From Temnopleurus reevesii (Eukaryota; Echinodermata; Echinoidea; Temnopleuroida; Temnopleuridae): DNA of 64,000 bases. This document shows, in pieces, positions 27,801-38,112 of this stretch. Below the pieces are notes generated by a model. That model did no database searches and was not told where the DNA came from. It was given only the letters and a program-made list of their open reading frames with translations. The position numbers and the translations under genes are program-made. The stretch spans positions 1 through 64,000 of the forward strand of contig BQKZ01000346.1 in the NCBI GenBank assembly GCA_036244855.1, read 5' to 3'. Position 1 is the stretch's first letter. Each line of letters begins with the position of its first letter.

Positions 27801-30715
27801 AAACTTATATTTATAAATAAAATATAACAATTGCACCAAAATACACTTACAGTGTACACTGTATTAAGTCTGCTAAATTTTGTTTTGCCACCGTCTCTGT
27901 AAAAGAAAGTTACATTAATCAAAGAGATGGCTCTATATGTTTGTTTGATTTGTTGATATTTTCAAAACGAAATCTGGTTCTCAAAGAGCATTTTAACATA
28001 CCCGGTTAAAATGGAGTACTACTGGTAGTGCAGTACACATACCAGGATATACTTGGTATGAAAATGAAAAAAAAAAGAAGATACATTTTAAACAAATCAT
28101 GTGCAGCCTTATATTACATCTCACAATTTCCTTCTTTTTTGCATCAAGAAACAACCATTATAATGTTATTCAATATTGCCTGTACATGTACCTTTGATAA
28201 ATCAACACTCACAAATGAATAAAAATGAATGAATCACTGGGTGGATTTGGGAGGGGGAGTGGTTCACTCTCCAAAAACAGGATTTTTTGTTAAATGTAAA
28301 AATAAGTAGATATCTGTGGATCCATGGAGGAATTTTATGCCTGTGTTACCGGTTCCTTTATATTTTGGTACCAAATTTGAGATGATGATTAAGGTACATG
28401 TATGATTAATACAAATTTTTCAACAGGATCAACAAAAATGTTCATCTATAATTTGTTAGGGCTATAACACTAATTATAAACAAAAAATAATAAAATAAAA
28501 TATTAACCTTTCCTGAGAGGGCTTCTTCATCACTAACTTGATAGGAGAGATCGGTTTCCTCAAAGCCAGTAGCACACATGCGCTGATCCGGGTTATGACT
28601 ATGATGATTATTGTCTGAAGCGATATCAGGAGAATTGAGGCACGTTTGAATAAGAGCTTTCCCACTTTCACTAGTAATCATAGGCTGCAGTTTTCGTGTG
28701 GCAAAAGTATAAACATGTCCAGTCTCACTTGCTACCAGTAACATCACTTGTGTACCAGTCAGAGTTGATAATTCGTAGGCCTGTGTGGGAGCAAAGAAAA
28801 CACAAATACATTGTACTAAAATACAAAGTTGAGCTTTAATTTCATCAAAAATACGAAACCAAACAATACCCACTCCCTCTCCACATCATCCAACTCATCT
28901 ACACAGAAGATGTTGTTGTTATCGAAATTTGGTGGGAATTCCTCTATGCAGCAGGATTACATGTACATCTATGCCATTAAAAAAAAAAGGTGTTATATGG
29001 TATATCTACTGTTCATTCAACAAATTTGAACTTGGGGAGGAATTCAAATCATGTATTATCTGAAGTTTTTGCTCGGGTTTTATTTTCATTAATTTTGTGA
29101 CCCTGAATTCACTAAAATTTTTCACTAAGTAGAATGCCCACATCTTTCAAAACATGAAAATAACATCTGACAGATGTGAGGAATCCATGCATTTGCTCAA
29201 ACTATAGACTTTTTCAGTGAACCCTCTTAAATATTTACAATAAATTTTAAAGAAATAAAAACCAGTGCTGCAAGAAAAAATCATGATGTATGATGGGAGG
29301 TCGCACGTCTGCACACCTAAACTTTCAGCTTGAAAAAAGCATGAAGCAATGAATATCCAATTCAATTTTAATATGATATTATCACAAATATCCTAAAGAT
29401 TATGTGTGAGAAATATCTCAGCAAAATCTGACCAGGAACGATGTCATTTTAGATGAAATATACATCCCTCTCATTTAAACCATTCAAAATATTTGGGTCC
29501 CTTCTCTGCGTCCCATTCACTTAACACGCGGTTGGAGATTTTCAGGAAAAAGTATTAATTTCACATCGCGTATGTCAATGAGGCGCAGATGGGGGACCTG
29601 GCGCAGAGGAGGAAGCCCCTACCATACAGTAGCTGTTCTAACTTTCTTCTTTTGAACCAGGGGATGGCAGGTTCAAATACATAAACCACCATGATCTGTG
29701 ACATCACTTTCCATTTAAAAAAGCACTAAATTCATCTAGGCTATATCAATGTGCACCTGATCCAGGTGTACCGTACCACGTAATCTTGTGTTCTTGGAAT
29801 TTCTACTGCTAGAATGAAGGTGTAATTTGGAACCCAGACAAGTGGAAGTTATTGTAATGTGGTAAAAGTACAGTACATTGTGTGCATAAATGTACCCTGC
29901 TTATAAAACCATACTCTAAAGAGAGTGGAAAATATAGTTGTATGAATGCATACAACTAGAAGAGGAATAAAATTAATTGAGGCAATGTTACTACACTTGT
30001 ACTTTTGTATAGGCTGTATATGCCTAACTAGTTAGTTTATAGTTATACAACTGTAACTTACGACTGGCACATTGAAATTAATTAAAACTAAAGCAAAGAA
30101 TATATCTTAATAAGACTTGAAGAATAACTGAAGCCATCAAAATCTAGTGTTATTTCATGCCAAATGATCAGAACATAATTCTAACAATCTAAAATGAAAG
30201 AAAAACCCAAATTTATTGATTAACAACATAGTATCTAGACCTAGCCTAATCAATAGTTCGGCCTTTTAAACATTAACTAATAACTAATCATTAAGACACT
30301 AGTGTAAAAAAATGACTAAGTATAATTTAGTGTAAGTGTAGGCCTAACTGTGTCTGTAAATGCTAGGCCTCTGCATTTTATTTTGACACATTATTCTCAC
30401 CTTTTTCATAATGCCTGTTTTCCTTTTGCTGAAAGTCGTATAACGTCTTAACTTGTTATTGATAAATTCCATCTTTATTTTCACTCTCCCTTTAGTTTTC
30501 TTCCCGTGCTTTGAAGCTGCCCTTTCGATGTCCGCCATGTCAGCGGGCGTGAGATGGGTAAGGCCCGGGCCGAGGACGGTCCCATCCAAGTCATGATCCC
30601 GCTCAGCTAAATCAGATCCCGTGCCAACAGAGCTGCTATCACTGTCCGGTAGACATGATCCATTGTCCCTCATTCCGTTTTTAAGCTTCTGCAGATTCTG
30701 GTAATTAAGCTCCAT
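12762..30715 (-). CDS. SRF: Serum response factor (SRF), complete, nine coding exons
   Basis: MADS-box transcription factor that binds CArG boxes as a dimer and drives cytoskeletal, muscle and immediate-early genes with MRTF or TCF partners. Exons in transcript order: 30401-30715, 28508-28780, 20168-20243, 19001-19162, 17899-18025, 17220-17368, 16184-16336, 14463-14539, 12762-12935. All junctions keep frame, giving 501 residues (human 508). Residues 1-70 are an acidic/polar leader. The MADS box starts at residue 71 (GKKTKGRVKIKMEF) and continues through RRYTTFSKRKTGIMKK, then AYELSTLTGTQVMLLVASET and KALIQTCLNSPD in exon 2. TGFEETDLSYQVS follows, as in human. The rest is Ser/Thr/Pro/Gln-rich transactivation sequence, with VSAIQLH in exon 8 matching human VSAVQLH. 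The ATG at 30715 is the first in its frame. A false partial copy of exon 4 lies at 19285-19353. Confidence 0.96.
14463..14539 (-). CDS. SRF: SRF coding exon 8
   Basis: Reads SVEGKNTATVPGSVSAIQLH then VACQQ, aligning with human SSGTVQIPVSAVQLHQ. Donor gtgggc, phase 0 out. Confidence 0.85.
16184..16336 (-). CDS. SRF: SRF coding exon 7
   Basis: Reads VGNSNALTPLMYHPSQGLVY then ASPAGAVNTLPEGFF, resembling human GGHMMYPSPHAVMYAPTSG. Donor gtaagc, phase 1 on both sides. Confidence 0.88.
17220..17368 (-). CDS. SRF: SRF coding exon 6
   Basis: Reads LQQGAGLAGTASPMVTALVP, then SVPATPTSSQSSQSGNTVTM. 149 bases, phase 2 in, phase 1 out, donor gtaagt. Confidence 0.88.
17899..18025 (-). CDS. SRF: SRF coding exon 5
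   Basis: Gln/Ala-rich: GQALAAGQALSAGVLQMQPS, then HSQLQLQANTQGQTPAATPT. Phase 1 in, phase 2 out, donor gtaatt. Confidence 0.88.
19001..19162 (-). CDS. SRF: SRF coding exon 4
   Basis: 162 bases, phase 1 to phase 1, starting GLLGAGHTYPMTTYLPTTSS and ending TITTLISPTG. A second partial copy sits at 19285-19353. Confidence 0.88.
19167..19190. repeat. (AAT)n microsatellite
   Basis: Trinucleotide run next to the exon 4 acceptor. The second copy at 19356-19405 is longer. Confidence 0.85.
19285..19353 (-). other. False partial copy of SRF exon 4 next to an assembly join
   Basis: Begins right after an n at 19284. It repeats the 5' 69 bases of exon 4 with two single-base differences, then runs into a longer (AAT)n tract. 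It has no 3' half and no donor. Best read as the end of an unmerged second haplotype rather than a real exon. Confidence 0.8.
19356..19405. repeat. (AAT)n microsatellite, second copy
   Basis: Same microsatellite after the duplicated exon fragment, with more repeat units than the first. Confidence 0.85.
20168..20243 (-). CDS. SRF: SRF coding exon 3
   Basis: 76 bases reading EGRSAMFQVTQVPGAGADAS then ASNAN, in the position of human TLKPAFTVTNLPG. Acceptor cctag, donor gtaaac. It joins in phase to both neighbours. Confidence 0.8.
21813..21889. repeat. poly-G / (GA)n / poly-G compound microsatellite
   Basis: A run of G, about 20 GA units, then about 20 G. This is a homopurine tract likely to be unstable and hard to sequence. 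Confidence 0.85.
25391..25886. mobile_element. Candidate short inverted-repeat element in SRF intron 2
   Basis: The left end has TCTGCACTATAGCGAGTTT and the right end has its reverse complement (AAACTCGCTATAGTGCAGA). The interior is unusually CpG-rich, with many short palindromes around CTCGAG and GAGCTC. No transposase frame. Exact borders are unclear. Confidence 0.5.
26585..26594. promoter_or_regulatory. Perfect CArG box in SRF intron 2
   Basis: CCAAATATGG, which fits CC(A/T)6GG exactly and is identical to the two upstream boxes. Function not shown. Confidence 0.5.
28508..28780 (-). CDS. SRF: SRF coding exon 2 (second half of MADS box and SAM extension)
   Basis: 91 residues, starting AYELSTLTGTQVMLLVASET and including TGHVYTFATRKLQPMITSES, KALIQTCLNSPD and TGFEETDLSYQVS. 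Phase 0 on both sides. Confidence 0.97.
29287..29627. repeat. Dispersed MITE-like repeat, copy 2 (SRF intron 1)
   Basis: Matches 3603-3971 over most of its length, including the GTATGATGGGAGGTCGCACG end and the CAGAGGAGGA-containing right end. It has small indels relative to copy 1. Confidence 0.7.
30401..30715 (-). CDS. SRF: SRF coding exon 1 (N-terminus and first half of MADS box)
   Basis: 105 residues from MELNYQNLQKLKNG to GIMKK, donor gtgaga, phase 0. It contains the DNA-contacting basic N-arm and helix of the MADS box. Asn replaces the Asp of human EFIDNKL. Confidence 0.95.
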
Positions 30716-31090
30716 CTTTACTAGAAATAAACTTGAATAGTGTAACAAATCTCTGGCAGAAAAGAGCAGTTGTAATCGTCCGGTTAACCTTCGAGTTCGC
30801 GAGATCTGACGTCCAATTCAAGAAGCTGTATGCAGCAAATAAGGAAGTCAACTAATTTACATTTCAGAATGTACGTGCGCAGAGACAATATAGATACAAC
30901 TTTTATCAACATAATATCACTTACATTGAGATCAAAGTTGGTAAATAATTAAGAAATAAACAATATATTATATTCAAAAGATGTTTCATGTATTACTTTT
31001 CTCAAAATGTACAATTTTCTTTTGTGCGCATTAATATATTACAGTCAATATCGTTGACAGTCTGTTTACACCAAAAAGGAAATGGGAGTA

Positions 31091-31100
31091 CCAAATATGG
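31091..31100. promoter_or_regulatory. CArG box 1 upstream of SRF
   Basis: CCAAATATGG, 376 bp upstream of the SRF ATG. Followed by CC, so read from the SRF strand it is GGCCATATTTGG, which also fits an overlapping YY1 core. Confidence 0.7.
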
Positions 31101-31112
31101 CCGACATGTCCT

Positions 31113-31122
31113 CCAAATATGG
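31113..31122. promoter_or_regulatory. CArG box 2 upstream of SRF
   Basis: A second CCAAATATGG exactly 22 bp from the first, about two helical turns. Paired CArG boxes in an SRF promoter are the known arrangement for SRF autoregulation in mammals. Confidence 0.7.
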
Positions 31123-31744
31123 GACTGGGTTTCCTTCTTTGGGCATGTACGCGATCCTCATTTGTACAGAAGGGGTGGCGACTCCGGTAATTTATGCACA
31201 TAAACAATGCAAAGTCCATGTGCGTTTGGGATGTAGCTTTATCGATTGCGAAATCAGTCATACAGTATTTTGGTTTCATGATGAGAGTGTAAACAATATC
31301 ACAGAACTGTTTGACTGGGGGGGGGGGGGGGGTCATGATCACAAGTGTTGGTTATAATAATGTTTAGTAGTAACCTCAACAGAGAATTTATTTTGCCGAC
31401 AGGACCCGCCCGGGGGGAGGGGGGATATCACTTGAATTTTTCTCAGACAATCACTTTGCTGAAATTTACACGCTAAGAAATGATGGAACAATTTTGCACA
31501 TAGGGGTGCAGATAGGGGTTCAGACTATCTCTACCCTATGCCTCGTAATAGTGCCGTTTGAATCTGCATTTTGCATCATAAGGTACTTGTATATGTACGC
31601 TGCTATTGTACCATATTATGCCGAACTCCACAAATGTTTGGTTTTGTAGTCTGCGTACATCAGAAGTTGATAGGTGTCCTGACAACAGTTTTACCTTGAA
31701 AGAAAAATCGATTCCTATATTGGTGGCCCTATCTTCTACCCCCC

Positions 31745-32066
31745 NNNNNNNNNNNNNNNNNNNNNNNNNNNNNNNNNNNNNNNNNNNNNNNNNNNNNNNN
31801 NNNNNNNNNNNNNNNNNNNNNNNNNNNNNNNNNNNNNNNNNNNNNNNNNNNNNNNNNNNNNNNNNNNNNNNNNNNNNNNNNNNNNNNNNNNNNNNNNNNN
31901 NNNNNNNNNNNNNNNNNNNNNNNNNNNNNNNNNNNNNNNNNNNNNNNNNNNNNNNNNNNNNNNNNNNNNNNNNNNNNNNNNNNNNNNNNNNNNNNNNNNN
32001 NNNNNNNNNNNNNNNNNNNNNNNNNNNNNNNNNNNNNNNNNNNNNNNNNNNNNNNNNNNNNNNNNN
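31745..32066. other. Assembly gap (322 N)
   Basis: Run of N. Open frames reported across it are meaningless. Confidence 1.
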
Positions 32067-33667
32067 CATATAACTTGGAGAAATGGACTTTTAATGTATC
32101 GTCCAAATGCTATAAAATCCCAATTCAGCCCGTCTGGAATTCAAAATTTTCTCGAGGTAGTCACCGTGAGTTATATTGAAACATGATCATGATGATGGCT
32201 TGTGTAATTACCTCATCAGATTTTGGTGAAAATAAACGAACTTAGTATGAAGTGTATATTCTGAAATACAGTTACCTCTAATACTGAAAGATATATTCAT
32301 ACGCATTTCGACAGGCATCAAAATGTTCGAAGTTCTGGGTTTGGAATTGGAAGGCGAAATAATGCTTTCAAACATTTTTACGAAAAGGGAGATACTTTGT
32401 AATAATCATCGGCATCACAGAAGAAAAGTAAAACATTTATCTAAACCATGCCGTGTGTGTTGCAGATCAAGTTGGAATATCACTAGATATATATATATAT
32501 CTCTCGGGGCAGAGGGGGCATATACCCCGCAATGCAGCGCTTTCAAGGGTAAAAAAAATGCAAAAGAGTGAGGGAAGAAGTTAAGAAAAATCCTGATTAC
32601 GCGCCCTATCTGCCTATAGTCAATTAGGTATAATAATTGCATTGAAAGACAAAGATTTTAAGCGTTCAAGTGCTCCAATTTCCTTACCTTACGCTTGTTG
32701 GCATATTTTTTTAATAGAACGATAATTTTTCACACCCCTCCCTGGATGGGGCAGCCACAAAGCAAAATGAAATAAAATATTAAATAGAGAAATGGAAATG
32801 GCGATAATTATTTTAGGTTAATGTGCCCAAATTAGCTGGTTATAAATTTATCTAACAGAGCTCAATACGAAAAGCAAAAAGTTCCAAATACCGGTACTCG
32901 GGAGCTGCATTCCCTTGCATATTTTTTCTTTGTGAAACTAATTTTGTAGTTTTGTAGCCCTGTGATGGAGAAACAATTCGCGATTATAATCCATCTCATA
33001 TTGGCCTTTTATACATTTTTCAATTAAAAGTAGTCATTCTTTATTTTCTATCTCGCTTCGCTCGCTTGTTATGAATTTCTATAACATTTCTCTCCTTGAG
33101 GAAGTGATAAGGAATAATGGTATAATTCAATCAATGTACGTCTTATCTGAATATTTCATCTGCCTAGGGAACGTCTTCCCAACTAATGGAGTGTAAAATT
33201 GGAGCGAAAATTGGCATATATTATTCGCTCGTTCGTACTATTAAAATCATATCATGCTTTATCATTCTTCTACATTCAGAAATTTGTTTAAAATTCAAAT
33301 TGCCGAATAGATAATAATGATGACAGTAGCGAGTACCGTATTAGCATATTTTCCTCGCTCGCGCGCTTCGCTCACTCTACTATCTATGGCCCCCCATCTT
33401 ATTAGCGAAGGGAGGTAGGGCGTTTTTATGTATGTGTGTGTGTTGGGGCGGCAGATGGCTTGCCAGCTTGCTAGCGGAACGTAATGTACACGTTTTTGTT
33501 TCCTTCCACTTATTTGCTTGTTTTTCAGCTCAGCCAAGAGTCAGGAGATAACACTTTTGCTAACAAAAATATATGATACCTGAAGAGAAAAAAAAAACCC
33601 GAATAAATAAATGATAACGAATAGAAAAACACAATGTAATTGTTTTGTTTTGAATTTGCCGAATGAA

Positions 33668-33735
33668 TATAATAATAATAATAATAATAATAATGATAAG
33701 AGTAATAATAATAACAATAATAATGATAATAATGG
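33668..33735. repeat. (AAT)n microsatellite, interrupted
   Basis: Repeats of AAT with some GAT and AAC units. Confidence 0.85.
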
Positions 33736-34358
33736 TAAAATTTGCCCTTAAAAAGACCCATGGCTCCATTGAAATGAATCAAGGTGGGTGGGAGAAGGGA
33801 GCACTTAAACATTGATGTCTAATAAAACGATGTACGGTATGGTATGGTATGGTACTTTATTCCCAATCAGTAAAATGATATATAACATATGTATAATACG
33901 AAATAAGAAAAACAAATTAATAAGATTGGCTTGATTGTCCTTTCAGAAGAATTAAAATAAATACTTTTGTTTTTCCAAGGGGTCCAGATACAAAATAAAT
34001 AATGTATGCTCAGGGCTAGTTTCTTAGGCGATTTTAACACCATCCTGATATCAAACACACCAACACTCAAAAACGTTTCAAGAACATTTGGACCACAATG
34101 AAGTTGTTCAATTATTCCGAGCATGATATAAACTATTTCCCTAAAATTAAATCGAACGCCATTTCAATTTCAATGGTCCTTTGTAATGCTTTTCAACTCG
34201 GAAATGGCTTGTGATTGTAATGTCCGCTCAGATGAATACACAGCGTACGGATCTATATTATCAATGACCCATTTATTTTTACGGAAATGGCTTACATTGT
34301 GTTTCTGATTTTAATACTATGTTGGGGTTAGAGGAATATAAATTGAATACATGAGAAA

Positions 34359-34874
34359 CTATACACAAATGCCCACATCTACACCTACACATACCAAAAC
34401 ACTCTGACACACAAACACACACCCCTGCATCCAAGATATACCCCTATCAGACACACATACATGCATGTCTACACATCCAGACACATATGTACATGCACAA
34501 CCAACCTGCAAACAATACACCCATCCACACCCACAGACACACACACATACACACACAACACAACCCACATCCACACGATATATACAAATCCACACACACA
34601 ACACATAGAGCACATAACTTCGATACCACACCATCAACACATCAAATAAGCCATCACAAACACATATGTACACATACATGTCAATGTAGGAACATACTTG
34701 CACATACACATACACGCACACACACAGACACACAACACATGAATTAGTAAAACATTTCAATGCAGTTCTATTCCACATTCTAGCAAAAAACTCAAACACA
34801 AAACACAGGTGCATGTACACACGCATGTATACACAAACATGAGCCACATGGATCCTACATTTCAAAGACACACA

Positions 34875-34906
<32 letters not shown>

Positions 34907-34910
34907 TAAG
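34359..34910. repeat. CA-rich low-complexity block
   Basis: About 550 bases dominated by CACA, ACAT and CATACA on the plus strand, ending in a pure (CA)n run. It generates spurious Cys/Val frames on the minus strand and His/Thr frames on the plus strand. Confidence 0.85.
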
Positions 34911-35029
34911 ATAAAAATGATGAAGCGACTGCGTTCTATTGAATCATTTAAAAACGACATGAGTAAAATGTCACTTGCGTTCTACATTTTACTCATTTTC
35001 TAAATATATTTATATACATATATATACTG

Positions 35030-35035
<6 letters not shown>

Positions 35036-35067
<32 letters not shown>
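35036..35067. repeat. (CA)n microsatellite
   Basis: About 16 CA units after a short TATA-rich run. Confidence 0.9.
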
Positions 35068-35069
<2 letters not shown>

Positions 35070-37901
35070 TGACTCCCACAATACTGATGCTCATACACAT
35101 CAAACACAATACAGGTCAACAAAACTATTAAATGGGAACTCTTGGTAGTATATCTTTACAAAAATGAATACTGGTATAATCTTTCACAGAATAAAATCAA
35201 TGATCACAAGAAACGTTTAAAGGCAAGTTCATTGTTTTATTTGAGAGTGGTCTTTAACAACCCTTGTATAACTTTTTCAGGATTTGGACGGCATCGCCAA
35301 ACTCACTGCTCAAGACTAACACCCACAAAATAATGAAAATGTACAGATGTACAATTTTCCAAGATCATGCTTCATGCAGCATTTCTATTTCTAAGCTCAA
35401 TAGCTTGACATATCTAAATATCAGATCTTAAAAGATTATTATATGATTAAAAAAAAGCACAGAACAGAACAAATAAGTGGAATGAATTAAAAGCATGATT
35501 TAGAGGCAGAATCATTTCTATAATAACTATACAAAATGTGCTCTCCTGTGATTATCAACTCCATGATTACTTTATTTCATGAGATAAGATAAATAAATTT
35601 TGGTGAACATATACACTGCAGTGATTATATCAAGTACAATTATTTGAAGAGAGCTAAATCATAATGAATTGAATTTCTCTGTTCATTTGTAAAAGAAATT
35701 AAAATTACTAATGGCTAAAATGCTATAATAAATAAATATTAATAAATACCAAGGTATTTCAGTTATTGACATCTCATTATGATCACATGATTAAAAGAAT
35801 CGACAAAGTTTTAGTATACATGATAAAGATGAATTGATTAAAGTTAATGTAAATTTTTTAATATAATTTTATGATCTTTGTACACTGCACACAAAAAATA
35901 TATCTAACAATTAATATTTACATATACATACCTACAACTTTATCTACAAACTGACAAAAATATATATACTTCACTATTGCGGAAATATTACACAAAATAC
36001 CATTTAAATCTTAATCCTGTACACAGCAATCGTGTGACACTATCTGAACAAAGTATTTGTTGTAACCTACTATTTATGTAAATTCATTTATAGTATAACT
36101 TATGCTATATACTGAAGCACTATGTTTAGTTTGATAAGGGTGTACCTTAAAATAATGAGAAGTCAATCAAAATACTCTGCAAATAAACAAATATGTCAAG
36201 GATACAATGGGATGTTACATAATGGGAAACCAAATGAACAATGACCAAACAAATTTCAAGAACACTATTCACAAAAATCTCTGGAAGTATGTTTTGAATA
36301 AAAGCCATGAATTCATGAATTGAATATTGAATTGCTTTTCGTAACAGATTTGAATACCTTCATTCAATTGATTGAATATTCATTAATTCGTCATTTTCCT
36401 CTCTTGACTTTTTGCTGTTATATATTTGATGTTGTCCTGAGTTTTATGAATACATTATTGCAAACAAAACATTTGCAGAAAACAATTATTGAATACATTC
36501 TAAACAACAAATAAGAAGAAAGCCCAAGTAATATTTAACTAATGAATGCTAAAGAAATATCACAAATTCAATGACAAATGGTGATAACAGAACAATTTTG
36601 AAGAATAATTCAAAACAGATGAGGCCACAATTTGAATCAGAGATCCATCATATAATTGCCATTATGCATAGAAATTTTATTTACCCAGGTAATGAGCTTT
36701 TCAGGCATTGCTTGTGCAATGAATATTCATACCATTACAATCAAAGTCAAGCACACATATCTGTAGTCTTAGTAAATACAGAATAGAAATCTAGTAATTT
36801 AGATTGATCATTTAAAAAAAAAGTTTTTATGGAAGGGAAAAAAGGTTATGTATCATCAGTCTAAAGAGCCAATTTTTAGCTAATCACAGAATAGAATAAA
36901 CCTCATAAAACAGACATAGTCCATAATGAGAATCAAATAATTTAAGTTCATTTATGCATTTTTAGCCTGGAACATACATGTTAAAAGTAAAAATGTTAAA
37001 TTGAATTAGGGGACACACTAATATGCTGAAAGTCTAGTTGGTACAATTGTATTCATTCGAATGTGCGAGGCCAGTAATGGCAGCAATTATGAATTATTTT
37101 AACAAACATTCTTTTTCTTTCTGGAGGATATCGGGTTCATGTGGGGAGGACTTTTTGTGTGATATCCTGACCAACTCCTACATTTGAATACCTAATTGAG
37201 AAGTCATGGTGGGCACCAAATATATGTACATTCTTGACAAAGTTGGGACAATTGACAGATATCATGAAGGTTCTTTCAAATTAATCAGCTGCATTGATAT
37301 TCCAACCAGAGGCCACAATGTGCTCAGACAGAATACACATCCTTTACATACAGTGAGGCACATAGTGTAAGATAATGATTGTATTTCACAACAAAACAGC
37401 AATTATTTACATGATTCGGTATGAACAGATAGAATTAATATCACAAAAATCTTAAATCATTATAGCTTTGGCTTCAGCACACAGCAGGATGATCATATTA
37501 ACTCGATAACAAGCATTCTGTTACATTATCAAGTTCTGTTCCAATAAAATGTCTCATTACTGTTCGCATAGAAACACAATAAAAACAAGTGTTTCAATTA
37601 AATATCATCTGCAGAAAGAGAAGAGGCAGTGCAATTTTCTTAGATGACATTGGCAGTTGACTCCTTTGTTGGCAATATCCACAAGTAGATTTTGCAATTG
37701 TGAGCATTGTGGAGGTACGAAGTTCAAGCCCCCTTTTAAACGGTGACTTTAAAATTCAGTCGTACACATGTTTTCTGATAGCTGCATGTCTGTAAAAACG
37801 TAAATTCTCTCTCTCATTGTGCAAACACAGTCATAATTGAGCTTGACAAGACAAAGGCATTCCCTGAGAAGAAGACAAGAGTTAAAGAGAGGAAGATCGC
37901 T

Positions 37902-38112
37902 TTAGATTGGTGGTGGGCCATCAGTGTAGCGGAGCATCGGATGGAAAGAGCGAGCAAAGTTATTAGCGAGAGTACAGCTGTAGTCTTCCTCTGTCATCGG
38001 GATGAGACAAGCCACACCAAGCAGCAGAAGCATCAAGAGATGGAGTGGCAAAGCAGCTCTCACGGCTCGGGATAAGAATTGTCTTCCTCCTCTTCCTCTC
38101 ACAACAGGGGCT
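37902..38112 (-). CDS. SYNE1: Nesprin last exon: KASH domain
   Basis: Encodes a basic juxtamembrane stretch ([14 protein letters not shown]), one membrane span ([20 protein letters not shown]) and a 30-residue lumenal tail ending GPPPI before TAA. The SUN-contacting PPPX terminus and the lumenal Cys in EEDYSC, which can disulfide to SUN, are both present. Confidence 0.97.

Larger units (their letters stand above)
20244..28507 (-). other. SRF intron 2 (8.3 kb)
   Basis: No further exon was recognised. It contains a (GA)n/poly-G tract at 21813-21889, a palindromic CRE-type site TGACGTCA at 22269-22276, near-CArG sequences at 20845-20957 and 21536-21545, a perfect CArG box at 26585-26594, and a fold-back-like block at 25391-25886. 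Confidence 0.5.
31123..37901. other. Intergenic region between SRF and the nesprin gene
   Basis: No exon recognised. It contains an assembly gap, (AAT)n at 33668-33735, a GGTAT tandem at 33836-33855, a CA-rich block, and two short CGCTTCGCTCGC-type motifs near 33050 and 33360. The nesprin 3'UTR should occupy some of the right-hand part. Confidence 0.5.

Noticed and set aside
31536..32106. Open frames of 125-177 codons on both strands
   Set aside because: Most of their length is the N gap.
34359..34907. 182-codon Cys/Val-rich frame and His/Thr-rich plus frames
   Set aside because: They are translations of the CA-rich low-complexity block.
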